A model generated the notes under the pieces. The model was not told the DNA's origin, did no database searches, and saw only the letters and a program-made list of their open reading frames with translations. A stretch of 64,000 nucleotides of DNA, taken from positions 248,001 through 312,000 of the forward strand of contig NW_025939466.1 of assembly GCF_000764305.2 (NCBI RefSeq), read 5' to 3'. This document shows, in pieces, positions 33,701 to 41,239 of the stretch. A program made the translations under genes and the position numbers. Numbering within the stretch: the stretch's first letter is position 1; each line of letters begins with the position of its first letter. This DNA comes from Hyalella azteca (lineage: Eukaryota; Arthropoda; Malacostraca; Amphipoda; Hyalellidae).

Positions 33701-36700
33701 ATATCTGGGGATATGTGAGTTCGTGACCATTGACGAGGTAGTTGGCTCGGTAGATGACTGCAATTGCCTCATTGTCAGTGAATGTCTTGCCAGATCCTGG
33801 CTTGAACTGTTCAGCCCAACTAACAATCTGTTTTTTATTCCAGGTCAGTTTGTCTTCCTGCTCCTGGAAAATGGATTGCTGGATATTAAGGGAATTTTGT
33901 TCCTTGAGTTTACATACAAGTTCTGATTCCGATTGATTTTTATCTCGCAACTCATCCAGAAGCTCATTGAGGTCTTTCACTTTACCTTCCACCTGGAAGT
34001 GATTCTCGACTGCCAATTGATGGATTTCCTGAATGATCTCGTCAAAAGTTGGGCATTCTGTCACAATTTGCTGGCACCTTTTAATGCATGGAGTGGAGAA
34101 CAACCTGTAAGCATGAATGGTGTTCAACAAGTTGATCAGATCAGGAAATTGATTGACTGGCCCACTAGGGTTGAATGCAGACACCAATTGGTGCAATTGT
34201 CGTAAGTTCCACCCAGCATCCCGGAGAGCCCGAATTTTGTCTTGAAATTTTTTCTTCTCGATTTCATTTTTTGGCTGACATGAGACACATTTCATTAGAT
34301 GCTTGCCCTGCACAAATTGCATTAAATCCTCGACGTGAACAAATCTTTGAACCTCAATCTCACTGAAGAGAATTTCTTCTTTTGAACAAAATTCGATGAG
34401 CTCTTCAAAGACAACCAGATTGTCAATTAGTGGCAGGCAGGAAAACATTTGCTGCATGTAATGTATATTGAATTGGGAACACAGTTTTCTAGCTAACTCT
34501 TTGGCATACTTATCACTGATACCATTTTTTAGTGTGCACTGGGATTGGATCTTGCTCGTGCACCAATGTTGTTTCAACGCTTCGAAAGGTTCCGGGCCAT
34601 GAATATTCAATAGATGGAGAATGATATCAAATGGCTGTTCAGGGATTATTGAAATAAGTTCAAGGACCTGAGTGAAACTGTGAAATTCGCACTTTTGGAT
34701 GAGAGACAAGATTTTACAAGACTTTTCATCACCAAATTCTCTCTTAATCCTGGACCATTTTGAGTCAAACTCCGTTATGTCCAACTGACAGGCACTGAAA
34801 TATAGGAAAATGCTTGAAGTCAACAAATTTTTTTCCCACATTTCCTTTCTGCCATCTAATGGAACTGTGACATCAAATATCCTTAAGGACACGATGATCT
34901 CTATCAAGTCCAAAAAGTTTTCTGATTGCTCAATTTTCACATTCAGGTTCTCCCTCAAACTGACCAACCTGACATTGCACCAGTCAATCAGAACTTTTTT
35001 CCAATTTTCTTTTGTTGAATACTTCAGGATTCCGAATGAGTAACCTCTGATTTTTGAACTTTTGGAGACAAGATTATCGAAAGCAACTTCCAAACAGATA
35101 TCTGGAAGTTGCTTAAACTGTTGTGCATGGTACATGGCCTCAAACAGACGGGTATGAAGATGAGACAAATCTCTTTCATTCTCACTGAAGTGAAGTACTA
35201 ATGCCTGCAAACACTCCACCTCTTTGTAGCACTTCCGCTCTTTGATTATCGTGCAATAACATGGCAGTGTTATTTCCAGGAGAATTTTCTTAAGCAAACA
35301 CTGCTCAACGAAAAGAACAAATGCTTGATTCTTAACACAGTCGGGTTCTTCAATGACCACCAAACGGAGAAAATCTTCCACATTTTTCGTCTTGCAAACA
35401 TAATGCCTTGCTGGGAGTAACTTATGCAATTTTAACAAAGTTTCATTTGTGAGCTCAAACTCCCTCGTTAGTTCCTTGCATAAGGAGCTTTGAAGAAATG
35501 CTTGCACATTTGCGTCCTGATTCAGCTCTGTGTCCCACAATTGCCAAGCTCTACCACTCAAAGTCTTCCCACTTTTTACGATCTCTGTTAACAGTTCCAG
35601 ACACGACTTCCTCAATGTGTCGGATACGGTGCTCTCGAATAAAATGGCCACGCTATCCAACAGTTGATCAGAAATTTTTGCTTTATTCGAAACTTGACGC
35701 AAAACACACAAAGCCTCCTCTTGCAGCTGCATGCTTTCATTGTCGATTATGTGTATAAGTTGAAGATAATTTTGTTCGAGCAAACTCCCATTGACATTTG
35801 TATAGCATTTCAAATGTTCGAGCACATTTTTTGGTGAGATGAAGTGCAAGTTGGCAAGATGGAGTTTTTCCCTGAACTGCTTCAACTTGATGACAGGGTT
35901 ATACTCGTCCTTAATAAGACCAAAAGTCAGTGCGATTTCGTTCCTCACATATTCGTTACAGTCGGATCTTGTTGCAACGTCCACTAGTTTCTGGAGCAGG
36001 TCTTCATCTACATGTTTGCAAAACGTGATCAGTTTGCGGACAGCAGTGATGCACATGTTTTGAACGACGTTGTTGTCAGAAGAAATTTGTTCTGTCAGAA
36101 TTTGGTTCACTTGAGGCAAGTAACGTCCAATGTCGGTTTGATTGGCTTCAATGAGAGATCCCAAGCAGCTGAGCATTTCCAATTTCAGAGCTGGGAGCTG
36201 CCCAGTTGACAGCTTGTTAAGAAGTATCATGTTCAGGTTCGGAGTGAGCTTTTCACCCTTTTGGGCCTGATAAATGAACACCTTGAGAATGCTTGGCTCC
36301 ATAGTGTCATATGCCATTGCTAGTTCAAGTTTTTCCAGAAGGTCAGAAGACAAAGTCTGGTTGTTGTTTACTGCATTTTCAAAAATGGCGACAATGAGGG
36401 TGCTCCTATTGATGTCATCAGCAGTTACTGGATTTATCGTAAACAATTCGGTCAGACGGTCTAGTATTCGCTGTGAAATAATTTGATGGTTTCCTGATGC
36501 ATTGGCGACAATTTTCAACACTCCTGTGTCACAGAGTTCTTTCTCGAGAGCAAGAATTGTGTCAACTGGCAGCAGCATTCCCCTATCAATGTAACTATCG
36601 ATGAAGTTAATCAACATGGACCTGTCAGCAGCACCAATGTCTAATGAATATCCTGCTCTAGCCAGCTCAAGTTTCCGAAAAATGTCATCAGGAATTTCTT

Positions 36701-39700
36701 GGTTTTGGCTGGCTCTTTGGAGCAACTCAAAGGATTTATTTCTGCGTTGTGCGTTTGATGAGTTGTATAAGCAATCTACGAGAACGGTTAAAGTCTTGCA
36801 TGAAACTGTAGAATTACCATTGACAATGACTCGATGCGTAACCGAAAAAGCCTCTTCGAAAAAGTCAGGAACAGAAAGAAGTTTCTCCACTGTTCTCACA
36901 ACGGTATCTGGTACTATGAACTTACATGAGTAAGAATTGAGTATGGCAAGTATTTGAGAGACATATTTTTGGTTCAATTCAAGAACAGTTTCAAAAAGCG
37001 TGAAGATATCATCAATGAATTCATGCTTCTCGGATTCACACAAAAGCACTTCAAAGAGGTTGGTGTTGATTTCACTTTCAAAGTCAACTTCACCTAGCTT
37101 CAGACTTCCAGGTACATAAAGGTCGCTTAGTTTTTCCAAGTGGGCTGGATGGAGAGGCACAGGAGATGGAGCAGAAGCCACTTTTGCACATGCTTTCATG
37201 TACGCAGCTCGGACATACACACTCACATCATAGGTTGGAGAGCTTATAAAATCCAGTAACTGATTTAAAATCCTATCTTCAAATATGGTGTATTCTGTGA
37301 GTCTGTATAAGATTTTGGCAGCAACGATTTGTGTCTTTTGGGTTTCATTTTTGCAGGAAGACTCCAAAACTAGGAGTAGATTATCAAAGGTCTGAGGCCT
37401 CACAATCACCTTTTTTTCTACCGATGTGAAAATTATATTTGCAGCTAAAAACGAAATCTGGTTGCTGGGATCTGGGGGTTCTGCCAATCCTGCCTTTGGT
37501 TCCGAAATTTTGACCAGTTCATCGTCATATTGATTTAACTCAACCACATGGTTGCTCAACAGCTTGCTTGAGACTAATTCAATGAGGCAAGGGTCATTGT
37601 AAAAACTCCGCCATGAATTTCCCTGACTGCAAAAAACCCTACTCAGAATGAACACCATGAAGCTGGTGTATTCTTCATTTTGAAGACTCTTCAACTCTTC
37701 TCGGAGATCTTTCAAAATGCCTTCGGTCATCAATTGCTTTTTGTCAAGTGACAACAATAGCACTGTTAACCCTGCTTTTTTCAAAGAAATTTCGTTCGAC
37801 ATGAAACAGGATTTTAGCAAATTTTCCAAGTTCCTGTCACTCATAGCGAGGTTGTTCTCATGTTGTAGGTAGGTGCTGATTATCTTCAGGACTTCCAACT
37901 TTTGATTTGTTGAGTACAAAGAAGATACTCCCACTAATTCCATTAAGATTTCCAGGACATTTGCCTCGAACAACTCTTTGCTCGTTTTTTCGTTTCTGGC
38001 TTGCTTGAGTATGAATTTAAGAATGTAATCAACATTTTCCAGTGACTTCGGCTGCAAATTACTGAGGTGTCCTCTGAACGTCTTGGCGTAATCAAAATCT
38101 TCCATAGTTTCAGTAAGTTCAAGGAGCTTGTAAATGAAGTCTGTAAATTTTTTACCGTCCGGAATTTTTTTTTCTGTCTTGTGAGCATAGTCCTGGATTT
38201 TCTTCATAACTTCTTCCGTCAAAACTGTCTTCTTGTCTCTGAGAGCACAGTTGTAAAGTGCATTGACGGCATCTTGCCTGACGAGATTTATTTCTGCAAT
38301 GATAATCTGCTTGATTTCTTCTCTGTCGTAAGACTTTTTCCTGACTCTCACTGCTTTGAAAAACAATATTTTTTTCTCATACTCTTCAGCTGTTCTATTC
38401 ATGATTTCTTCCACAAAATTGAGAAGGATGTCCGGATCAGTAATCTTTTTTAACTTCCAGTATTTTCCCCACACCGCATCCACAAAGAATGTACAGAAGT
38501 CTTCTGGAATGTTCAAAAGAGAAACTAGACCTTCAAAATTAGTGACACACTGCAACAATTTCGAAATTGCATTTGCATTCAACTGCTGTTTCATTGACAT
38601 TTTTAGGAGTGCGGACGCACACATCCTGTTAACAAAGAACGAATAAAATGTATTCCTGTAGGCATTGTTAGTCCATATGTAATGATGGCCAAGAAATTTG
38701 TCCGGCAAATAGTTATCTTTGTCATCATCTTTCAGTACCTTTCCCTGAGACACCAGGGTATAGAGGTTGACTGTTTCTGCCCAGGTGGCTCTCAACATGG
38801 ATCTGTCAGTGCCACTTTGACTATCTTCTTCTTCAGTTTCTTCAGTTTCCTTTGGGCTTACAACAGTTGTGATTTTGACTGTTCGTTTAAAGCTTTTGAT
38901 GCGGTCACTCAGATCCAAGAGCTTGAAATCGATTTCCTCTGAATTCTTTGCCACATTTTTGCTAATGACTGTTTGTTTGGTCATGGTCACAATTTGCTTG
39001 TTTCTCTTCACTTTCGACACCATTGTGGATTTTTTTAGCGTGGTTGTGCTTTCAAATTCTCTTGATGTGTAAATGTCTTCATTACACTCTAATTTGGCAA
39101 GAAAAAATGATTCCGTTTCTGACGTAAGATTTCTCATATCATGTACAAAATTTTTCAGCTCTGTTATGTTGTCATTTGTGAGCAAATGACGGGATTTTTC
39201 CAACCAACAAGCTAGCAACATCACGAGTTCATTGTTGATGGTTACATTTTTCCAACTTCTGACAAGAACAATAATTGAAGAACTTTCCAAGGGACTCATT
39301 GCATTGCTGGCGCTGTTTTTCGTTAGATGTTTTAGTGCTAAACACAAAAGACGCAGCTGCTTCTGATTATCAGTTTTCCCAATGCCATTGCTCTCCTTCA
39401 GATGGTGGAACAATCCCTGCCCGAGATTGTGTGAGCCTCTATGAACTTTTTGGCAACAGCTGGGGATATTCTTTAAATCATCAAAGGTTAAATTGAACCT
39501 ACGGATTAAGTTAACAAGCTCAGCGAGATGCAGCGGGTTTAAATATGATTTTCTGCTGAGTTTCCTTAACTCGACTAATGCACTAGGTTTATCAAAGTGG
39601 AAGGAGGAATATTCTTTGAATTTTTCGATGATTGGCTTCATGAATTTGCGAAGTGCAATTGCAACCCAGAATGTGATGAGAAGCGGATTCCGAGCGATGC

Positions 39701-39803
39701 CTGGTTGAATTTTGTCCTTAGACATCATTTCACATGATACTTCTCTCTTCATCTTAATGTTGCCTCGGTGAAAACTCCACAAAAGAGAATCAAGAGGAGT
39801 CAA
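27789..39803 (-). CDS. Giant SecA-motor protein (helical repeats + SecA ATPase + C-terminal hydrophobic region)
   Basis: An uninterrupted frame of 4,004 codons. The 5' limit is a TTG at 39803. The first ATG, residue 18 at 39752, has an A at -3 and is the likely start unless an upstream exon is spliced on. Residues ~1-2000 are alpha-helical, HEAT/ARM-like. Residues ~2010-2640 form a SecA-type DEAD motor: Walker A TGEGKST (~2057), Walker B VDEVDSM (~2161), GLTGTL (~2381), TNLAGRGTDI (~2501) and GRTARQGRRGTG (~2539). Residues ~2700-2830 are TPR-like. Residues ~3290-3490 hold a hydrophobic, glycine-rich segment resembling latrotoxin C-terminal domains, and near 3868 SHCCVFEAF is OTU-like. SecA drives bacterial or plastid preprotein export and is not normally an animal protein. 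Lateral origin, perhaps from a symbiont, is my inference; function and location are unknown. Confidence 0.9.
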   Translation of the reverse strand: MTPLDSLLWSFHRGNIKMKREVSCEMMSKDKIQPGIARNPLLITFWVAIALRKFMKPIIEKFKEYSSFHFDKPSALVELRKLSRKSYLNPLHLAELVNLIRRFNLTFDDLKNIPSCCQKVHRGSHNLGQGLFHHLKESNGIGKTDNQKQLRLLCLALKHLTKNSASNAMSPLESSSIIVLVRSWKNVTINNELVMLLACWLEKSRHLLTNDNITELKNFVHDMRNLTSETESFFLAKLECNEDIYTSREFESTTTLKKSTMVSKVKRNKQIVTMTKQTVISKNVAKNSEEIDFKLLDLSDRIKSFKRTVKITTVVSPKETEETEEEDSQSGTDRSMLRATWAETVNLYTLVSQGKVLKDDDKDNYLPDKFLGHHYIWTNNAYRNTFYSFFVNRMCASALLKMSMKQQLNANAISKLLQCVTNFEGLVSLLNIPEDFCTFFVDAVWGKYWKLKKITDPDILLNFVEEIMNRTAEEYEKKILFFKAVRVRKKSYDREEIKQIIIAEINLVRQDAVNALYNCALRDKKTVLTEEVMKKIQDYAHKTEKKIPDGKKFTDFIYKLLELTETMEDFDYAKTFRGHLSNLQPKSLENVDYILKFILKQARNEKTSKELFEANVLEILMELVGVSSLYSTNQKLEVLKIISTYLQHENNLAMSDRNLENLLKSCFMSNEISLKKAGLTVLLLSLDKKQLMTEGILKDLREELKSLQNEEYTSFMVFILSRVFCSQGNSWRSFYNDPCLIELVSSKLLSNHVVELNQYDDELVKISEPKAGLAEPPDPSNQISFLAANIIFTSVEKKVIVRPQTFDNLLLVLESSCKNETQKTQIVAAKILYRLTEYTIFEDRILNQLLDFISSPTYDVSVYVRAAYMKACAKVASAPSPVPLHPAHLEKLSDLYVPGSLKLGEVDFESEINTNLFEVLLCESEKHEFIDDIFTLFETVLELNQKYVSQILAILNSYSCKFIVPDTVVRTVEKLLSVPDFFEEAFSVTHRVIVNGNSTVSCKTLTVLVDCLYNSSNAQRRNKSFELLQRASQNQEIPDDIFRKLELARAGYSLDIGAADRSMLINFIDSYIDRGMLLPVDTILALEKELCDTGVLKIVANASGNHQIISQRILDRLTELFTINPVTADDINRSTLIVAIFENAVNNNQTLSSDLLEKLELAMAYDTMEPSILKVFIYQAQKGEKLTPNLNMILLNKLSTGQLPALKLEMLSCLGSLIEANQTDIGRYLPQVNQILTEQISSDNNVVQNMCITAVRKLITFCKHVDEDLLQKLVDVATRSDCNEYVRNEIALTFGLIKDEYNPVIKLKQFREKLHLANLHFISPKNVLEHLKCYTNVNGSLLEQNYLQLIHIIDNESMQLQEEALCVLRQVSNKAKISDQLLDSVAILFESTVSDTLRKSCLELLTEIVKSGKTLSGRAWQLWDTELNQDANVQAFLQSSLCKELTREFELTNETLLKLHKLLPARHYVCKTKNVEDFLRLVVIEEPDCVKNQAFVLFVEQCLLKKILLEITLPCYCTIIKERKCYKEVECLQALVLHFSENERDLSHLHTRLFEAMYHAQQFKQLPDICLEVAFDNLVSKSSKIRGYSFGILKYSTKENWKKVLIDWCNVRLVSLRENLNVKIEQSENFLDLIEIIVSLRIFDVTVPLDGRKEMWEKNLLTSSIFLYFSACQLDITEFDSKWSRIKREFGDEKSCKILSLIQKCEFHSFTQVLELISIIPEQPFDIILHLLNIHGPEPFEALKQHWCTSKIQSQCTLKNGISDKYAKELARKLCSQFNIHYMQQMFSCLPLIDNLVVFEELIEFCSKEEILFSEIEVQRFVHVEDLMQFVQGKHLMKCVSCQPKNEIEKKKFQDKIRALRDAGWNLRQLHQLVSAFNPSGPVNQFPDLINLLNTIHAYRLFSTPCIKRCQQIVTECPTFDEIIQEIHQLAVENHFQVEGKVKDLNELLDELRDKNQSESELVCKLKEQNSLNIQQSIFQEQEDKLTWNKKQIVSWAEQFKPGSGKTFTDNEAIAVIYRANYLVNGHELTYPQILCSLIALKTVGSNNGKLLEVATGEGKSTIISILAIIYSLRGKNVDILTSSPILAERDAKQQAKLYKMFNLKCSDNSDKTIYLKGKKDCYSANIVYGEMSQFQFDILRDNYSKLDTLGDRNLCVAIVDEVDSMLIDDSSKIARLSSTVPGIDHLQALYVFIWQHLVSIKSRLFMVNNKLYFVKGTLGFDDGAFTLEYADANGDIMKIPDLEVHFAQVRGRSPLAEAVEDLDEFLRNSLMFYLNDVMEQNTIYIPRHFANFIENQKSEWIKNAVEALRFQENVQYIVQDGKIKPVDYHNTGIVQSFTSWGDGLQQFLQLKHNLKMTSETLITNFLSNVGLVHKYEHVCGLTGTLGSKAARKLLKSVYSVQLLNIPEKRKKLFLQLESIVVEDEDSWMEEIAANIVLESKKKRGILVVCETIESAVQVSDLVKNKLHPHSLKLYTINDVNQEKNIEKIRPGQVIIATNLAGRGTDIRTDEIEATGGLHVILTFMPTNQRVEDQAFGRTARQGRRGTGIMILNAQNGDGFRGNTIGMSNKTMKEQRDIIESEQLHTFQNHELKLIQVKDELFDIFCSFLNEVRVQIRKETRSKLSIVRNWFTEGEPTVYELCMLAALEEQWAAFLRKLDNYEIKCEEAEDKCRALIDQLRIYFRKNQLFKNPYYLITIANDMLVNTGTVPTSNTNEALGFFQKAVHLDHSNQRKRLKTSSKSVEVSQEEKDVFSPGAAHVGIAWCKLLLKEKGYKDEALSSFKVALKCLANEMSVLNATQLLLEQRQAGFVDSPLYNQLNTQASIIGSYMNGIESSINALKRSKRMIDLVAVKRHEVTAGKPGILETITHHNDLERSDQEKCLFKNENLKLSSGENYSLTFNHLTTREDLKTIDQAIIILDNAFDKNLLHNEKHNLFGLKNLVQSAKSEFSLDGFSSLAKESYRDVKINVNKVDIESVISAFFNTDQELKGLRGEKALLELKQERSESRKISLVIRSNDDDEFEEIFNGMQTNQLVKIVEGKMENADLCFDIVIKTNKLSKASVILNVEFHDLNQKAAEAKLQSINSNLVHVGLALNKSDLLHLLNLDASLASGTLLVGQNHVHEKLNRELLIVRAHEQKEDHSFCYVRFDDLKFDQANKIVKNCSENAAISLSFCEIDDVYNAALKGKADLSFTELNQTSAEIVIQELRKKNFEFSLEFQKLSSKEVSFILNGANLEQEDMEITSVKNVRDLFTKGSAPAYELDQFAARGLEHIIELNEKLFVPWRSVAAVAALGISQIIIGSVLIAIGLGSPFGWGIVTEGASDLPMAFKAYKTRQFNWRDYSKQKTVSLAISAATMGINYWETGLNAASSAVFSEVGREVMEQAGVQVVVNRKLAGQVVLNTSKNLKSLAGKACRKAAMAVAKECTSTAIQHLSDFSFALLKPKICESVQSKVTSAFKRHPELVIILRQLNAIDRVAKSHRLQIKVDNIVKKTSSIVITDFMKNENVSICSPLIKCVLSDSNMNGGNASIPTKVITTLNGLHQVNILADKIIEALLTKLRVFDAYSSTISLILIRDLKIRKDFAIVIAKKLKELEIFDENDNFLVDGKTTTKEKIDKLMHDWKTTPQLLMDELSRQLKEYSTLKADLEKCIEFTNELYDTFVNSDFECVSTVIKSVSDQIAQQLVKVMDPLLMQPWPPGYSMAENGLTDSISNHGAEIKYQKLLVKPGLTEEELTFMANYRKFRTVTQLLDRNARDHLTTHSNDGLNYNTITDDATRIPLDPSVHRMANDIREGKSINLALMSTLAKANGIKVKFVDDLQYTKTQEDVENDVEVMYVKEDRERRVSFALCLNSDGKFKKIEGRSHCCVFEAFSEILARKCIVKSVAELRAELADQIVLNSESFSEEIAAEAWVVKKYSDSSKRSFSVGLFHDETGKLEIVKCDDMAMIDDIRIDANHDAAAAGSFEVSLLGKVKSFMGLTFRYLFSLLCTKFPILWLLGVF
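27891..27897 (-). other. Strong splice donor inside the giant frame
   Basis: On the minus strand, TTTTGAG is followed by GTAAGT, a near-perfect donor, at a phase-0 position after residue 3969. The 35 residues read after it are hydrophobic (VSLLGKVKSF...) and may be intron sequence rather than protein. Confidence 0.6.
27897..28240 (-). other. Possible OTU-like cysteine motif at the C-terminus
   Basis: RSHCCVFEAFSEILARK around residue 3868, followed by VAELRAELADQI, resembles the catalytic-Cys helix of OTU peptidases (xNCLFRA, then LR..VADxI). No catalytic His block follows within this exon. It would have to lie in a downstream exon. Weak evidence. Confidence 0.3.
29333..29966 (-). other. Hydrophobic domain similar to latrotoxin C-terminal domains
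   Basis: Residues ~3280-3490 include ELNEKLFVPWRSVAAVAALG, IGSVLIAIGLGSPFGWGIVT, EGASDLPMAFKAYKTRQFNW and RDYSKQKTVSLAISAATMG, then amphipathic helices. This glycine-rich hydrophobic hairpin with a W.DY..QK.vSLAiS block recalls C-terminal regions described in spider latrotoxins and Wolbachia phage WO proteins. The assignment rests on pattern memory and needs a profile search. It is a natural candidate for membrane contact. Confidence 0.45.
31883..33776 (-). other. SecA-type ATPase motor within the giant protein
   Basis: Matches to the SecA family in order: LLEVATGEGKSTIIS, ILTSSPILAERDA (cf. VNDYLARRDA), VYGEMSQFQFDILRDNY (cf. YGTNNEFGFDYLRDN), VAIVDEVDSMLIDDS, WSDGLxQ-like SWGDGLQQ (a remnant of the preprotein cross-linking region), YEHVCGLTGTLGS, then motifs V and VI (IATNLAGRGTDI, GGLHVI, QAFGRTARQGRRGTG). 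All ATP-site residues I can check are retained. This suggests a working ATPase, but not proof of translocation. The zinc-binding tail of bacterial SecA is not seen. Confidence 0.92.
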
Positions 39804-39957
39804 ATCTTATTTTGCTGTTTTTTATCGGTAAAAGTTAACGGTGTCGGCTCGAAAAGTAGAAACTTTCAGTGGGCCATTTAGGTTAACTTGCCGTTCAATA
39901 CCTCAACGCGTTCGTTTGCGGACGAGTTCCTCCTCAGTTACGAGTATGATCACTTAC

Positions 39958-40023
39958 ACCGCGATGGATTGTATAGTCTCGTCGTTCGACCGGTTCGTGG
40001 ATTACACATGTGGGTGCCCAGAT
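39958..40023 (-). CDS. Candidate upstream exon of the giant gene
   Basis: On the minus strand, TTTTCCTTCAG precedes 40023 and GTAAGT follows 39958. Two of three frames are open. One contains ATG (M-C-N-P-R) and ends with one spare base, the phase required to join the giant frame at an AG just upstream of its TTG. That acceptor has a poor pyrimidine tract, so the link is tentative. Confidence 0.25.
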
Positions 40024-40179
40024 CTGAAGGAAAATACGATCAAGTTTAAATATAAATAGGTAAAATCTCCGGGGATGGAATCCAAAACGTTAACCTCATA
40101 ACCATCTAATATTTTTTAGAAATGGGATGCATATCAATAAGTTTATATAAAATACTCGTACAATTTGTACTTACAGGCC

Positions 40180-40371
40180 TCAAATTACTGAAGGCGCTGC
40201 TTTGACTTTCTTCTGATCAAGAAACGCACTCTGAACTGCTACCGTGCAAACGATGATGCTCCAGGGGCTTGGCTCTGGATGTTCCTGACTGATTTCCAGG
40301 AATGAAATCTGGTTGCTCAGTCTGTGCCCGGCCAATAATCTTTGCCAAGATAAATCACCAATACATTCATC
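40180..40371 (-). CDS. Candidate minus-strand exon of unknown gene
   Basis: On the minus strand, TTGATTTATTTTCAG precedes 40371. An open frame runs ECIGDLSWQRLLAGHRLSNQ, ISFLEISQEHPEPSPWSIIV, CTVAVQSAFLDQKKVKAAPS and stops at TGA. A GTAAGT follows shortly after. The peptide looks protein-like but I cannot name it. It could be a terminal exon, or an upstream exon of the SecA-like gene read in another frame. Confidence 0.3.
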   Translation of the reverse strand, partial: DECIGDLSWQRLLAGHRLSNQISFLEISQEHPEPSPWSIIVCTVAVQSAFLDQKKVKAAPSVI

Positions 40372-40429
40372 TGAAAATAAATCAATTATTTGTCTCATGA
40401 AAAGTGGAAAAATAAGGCACAACATTCGT

Positions 40430-41220
40430 GAGAATAAATCGGGGAAATATGTTTTGTCCCCGCACTCTTAACGAGCACTCCGTGAAACATGCAGCTCAAG
40501 GTCAGAAATTTTGATTTGTTAAACACTGTATTAAAAATATAGTGCATGACAAGGACGTGGAGGCATAACATCTACAGATAATGTTAGAGAGAGACAAGGA
40601 ATCCATAAAGGCCAACTGCAAAAATCTTAGTAGTGTTGGAAAGTGATATGTGTATTAAGCAAAGATATTTCAGCGTTTTCCGAAGTGTAGAGCGCGTCCT
40701 ACTATTGAGGAATGAATACAAGGGAAATGAGGCGTGACTGATAATTATATTTCATACCTATTTCAAATTTTTCCTATTGTCATAAGCATCGACCTGTAAG
40801 CAACGGAAACGAGAGTTCAGGCGCGATGCAGAACAAAATTTTTTGTGGAGCATTCCCCCCTTCCTCAAGTTGTGTTAGGTGCAGTTTTAGTATATTTACG
40901 GCGCTGATTGTAATGTCTGACACCATCTTCGGTGTTATTGAGGACTATTCCTATCATCTTAATGCTCATGCCAGCGATGGACGGACGTCTGACGCTTATG
41001 CGTCTAATAAAAAAAATTTTATAGAACTGAGGATTTGGCACGTTCATTCTCCTATTTCGATCTATTTTCAGAAACTTTTTACTCAATCATAGACGAAATT
41101 TTGGTTGAGAATTCAGTCTTTGAAAAGAAATCTCCCTTTCGTCGAAGTTCAGTTAGCGATATCTCTCCCAAATTCGCTGAGTACTTATACCTTCGTATAA
41201 TGAGAGAGAAACAAGAATGT
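40430..41220. other. No gene recognised
   Basis: Only short frames on both strands (the longest about 88 codons), without recognisable motifs. Confidence 0.5.
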
Positions 41221-41239
41221 AAATAGAAGTAGGTACTGA

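Noticed and set aside
28153..39708. Many plus-strand frames of 60-190 codons opposite the giant gene
   Set aside because: They are antisense shadows of a long conserved minus-strand frame and show no motifs or splice support.
27789..39803. The SecA-like region being a bacterial contaminant contig
   Set aside because: Host-type repeats and an LTR element lie within 0.2-3 kb on one side and LINE/R2 repeats on the other. AT-rich, eukaryote-like splice sites lie at both edges. Chimeric assembly cannot be fully excluded without reads.
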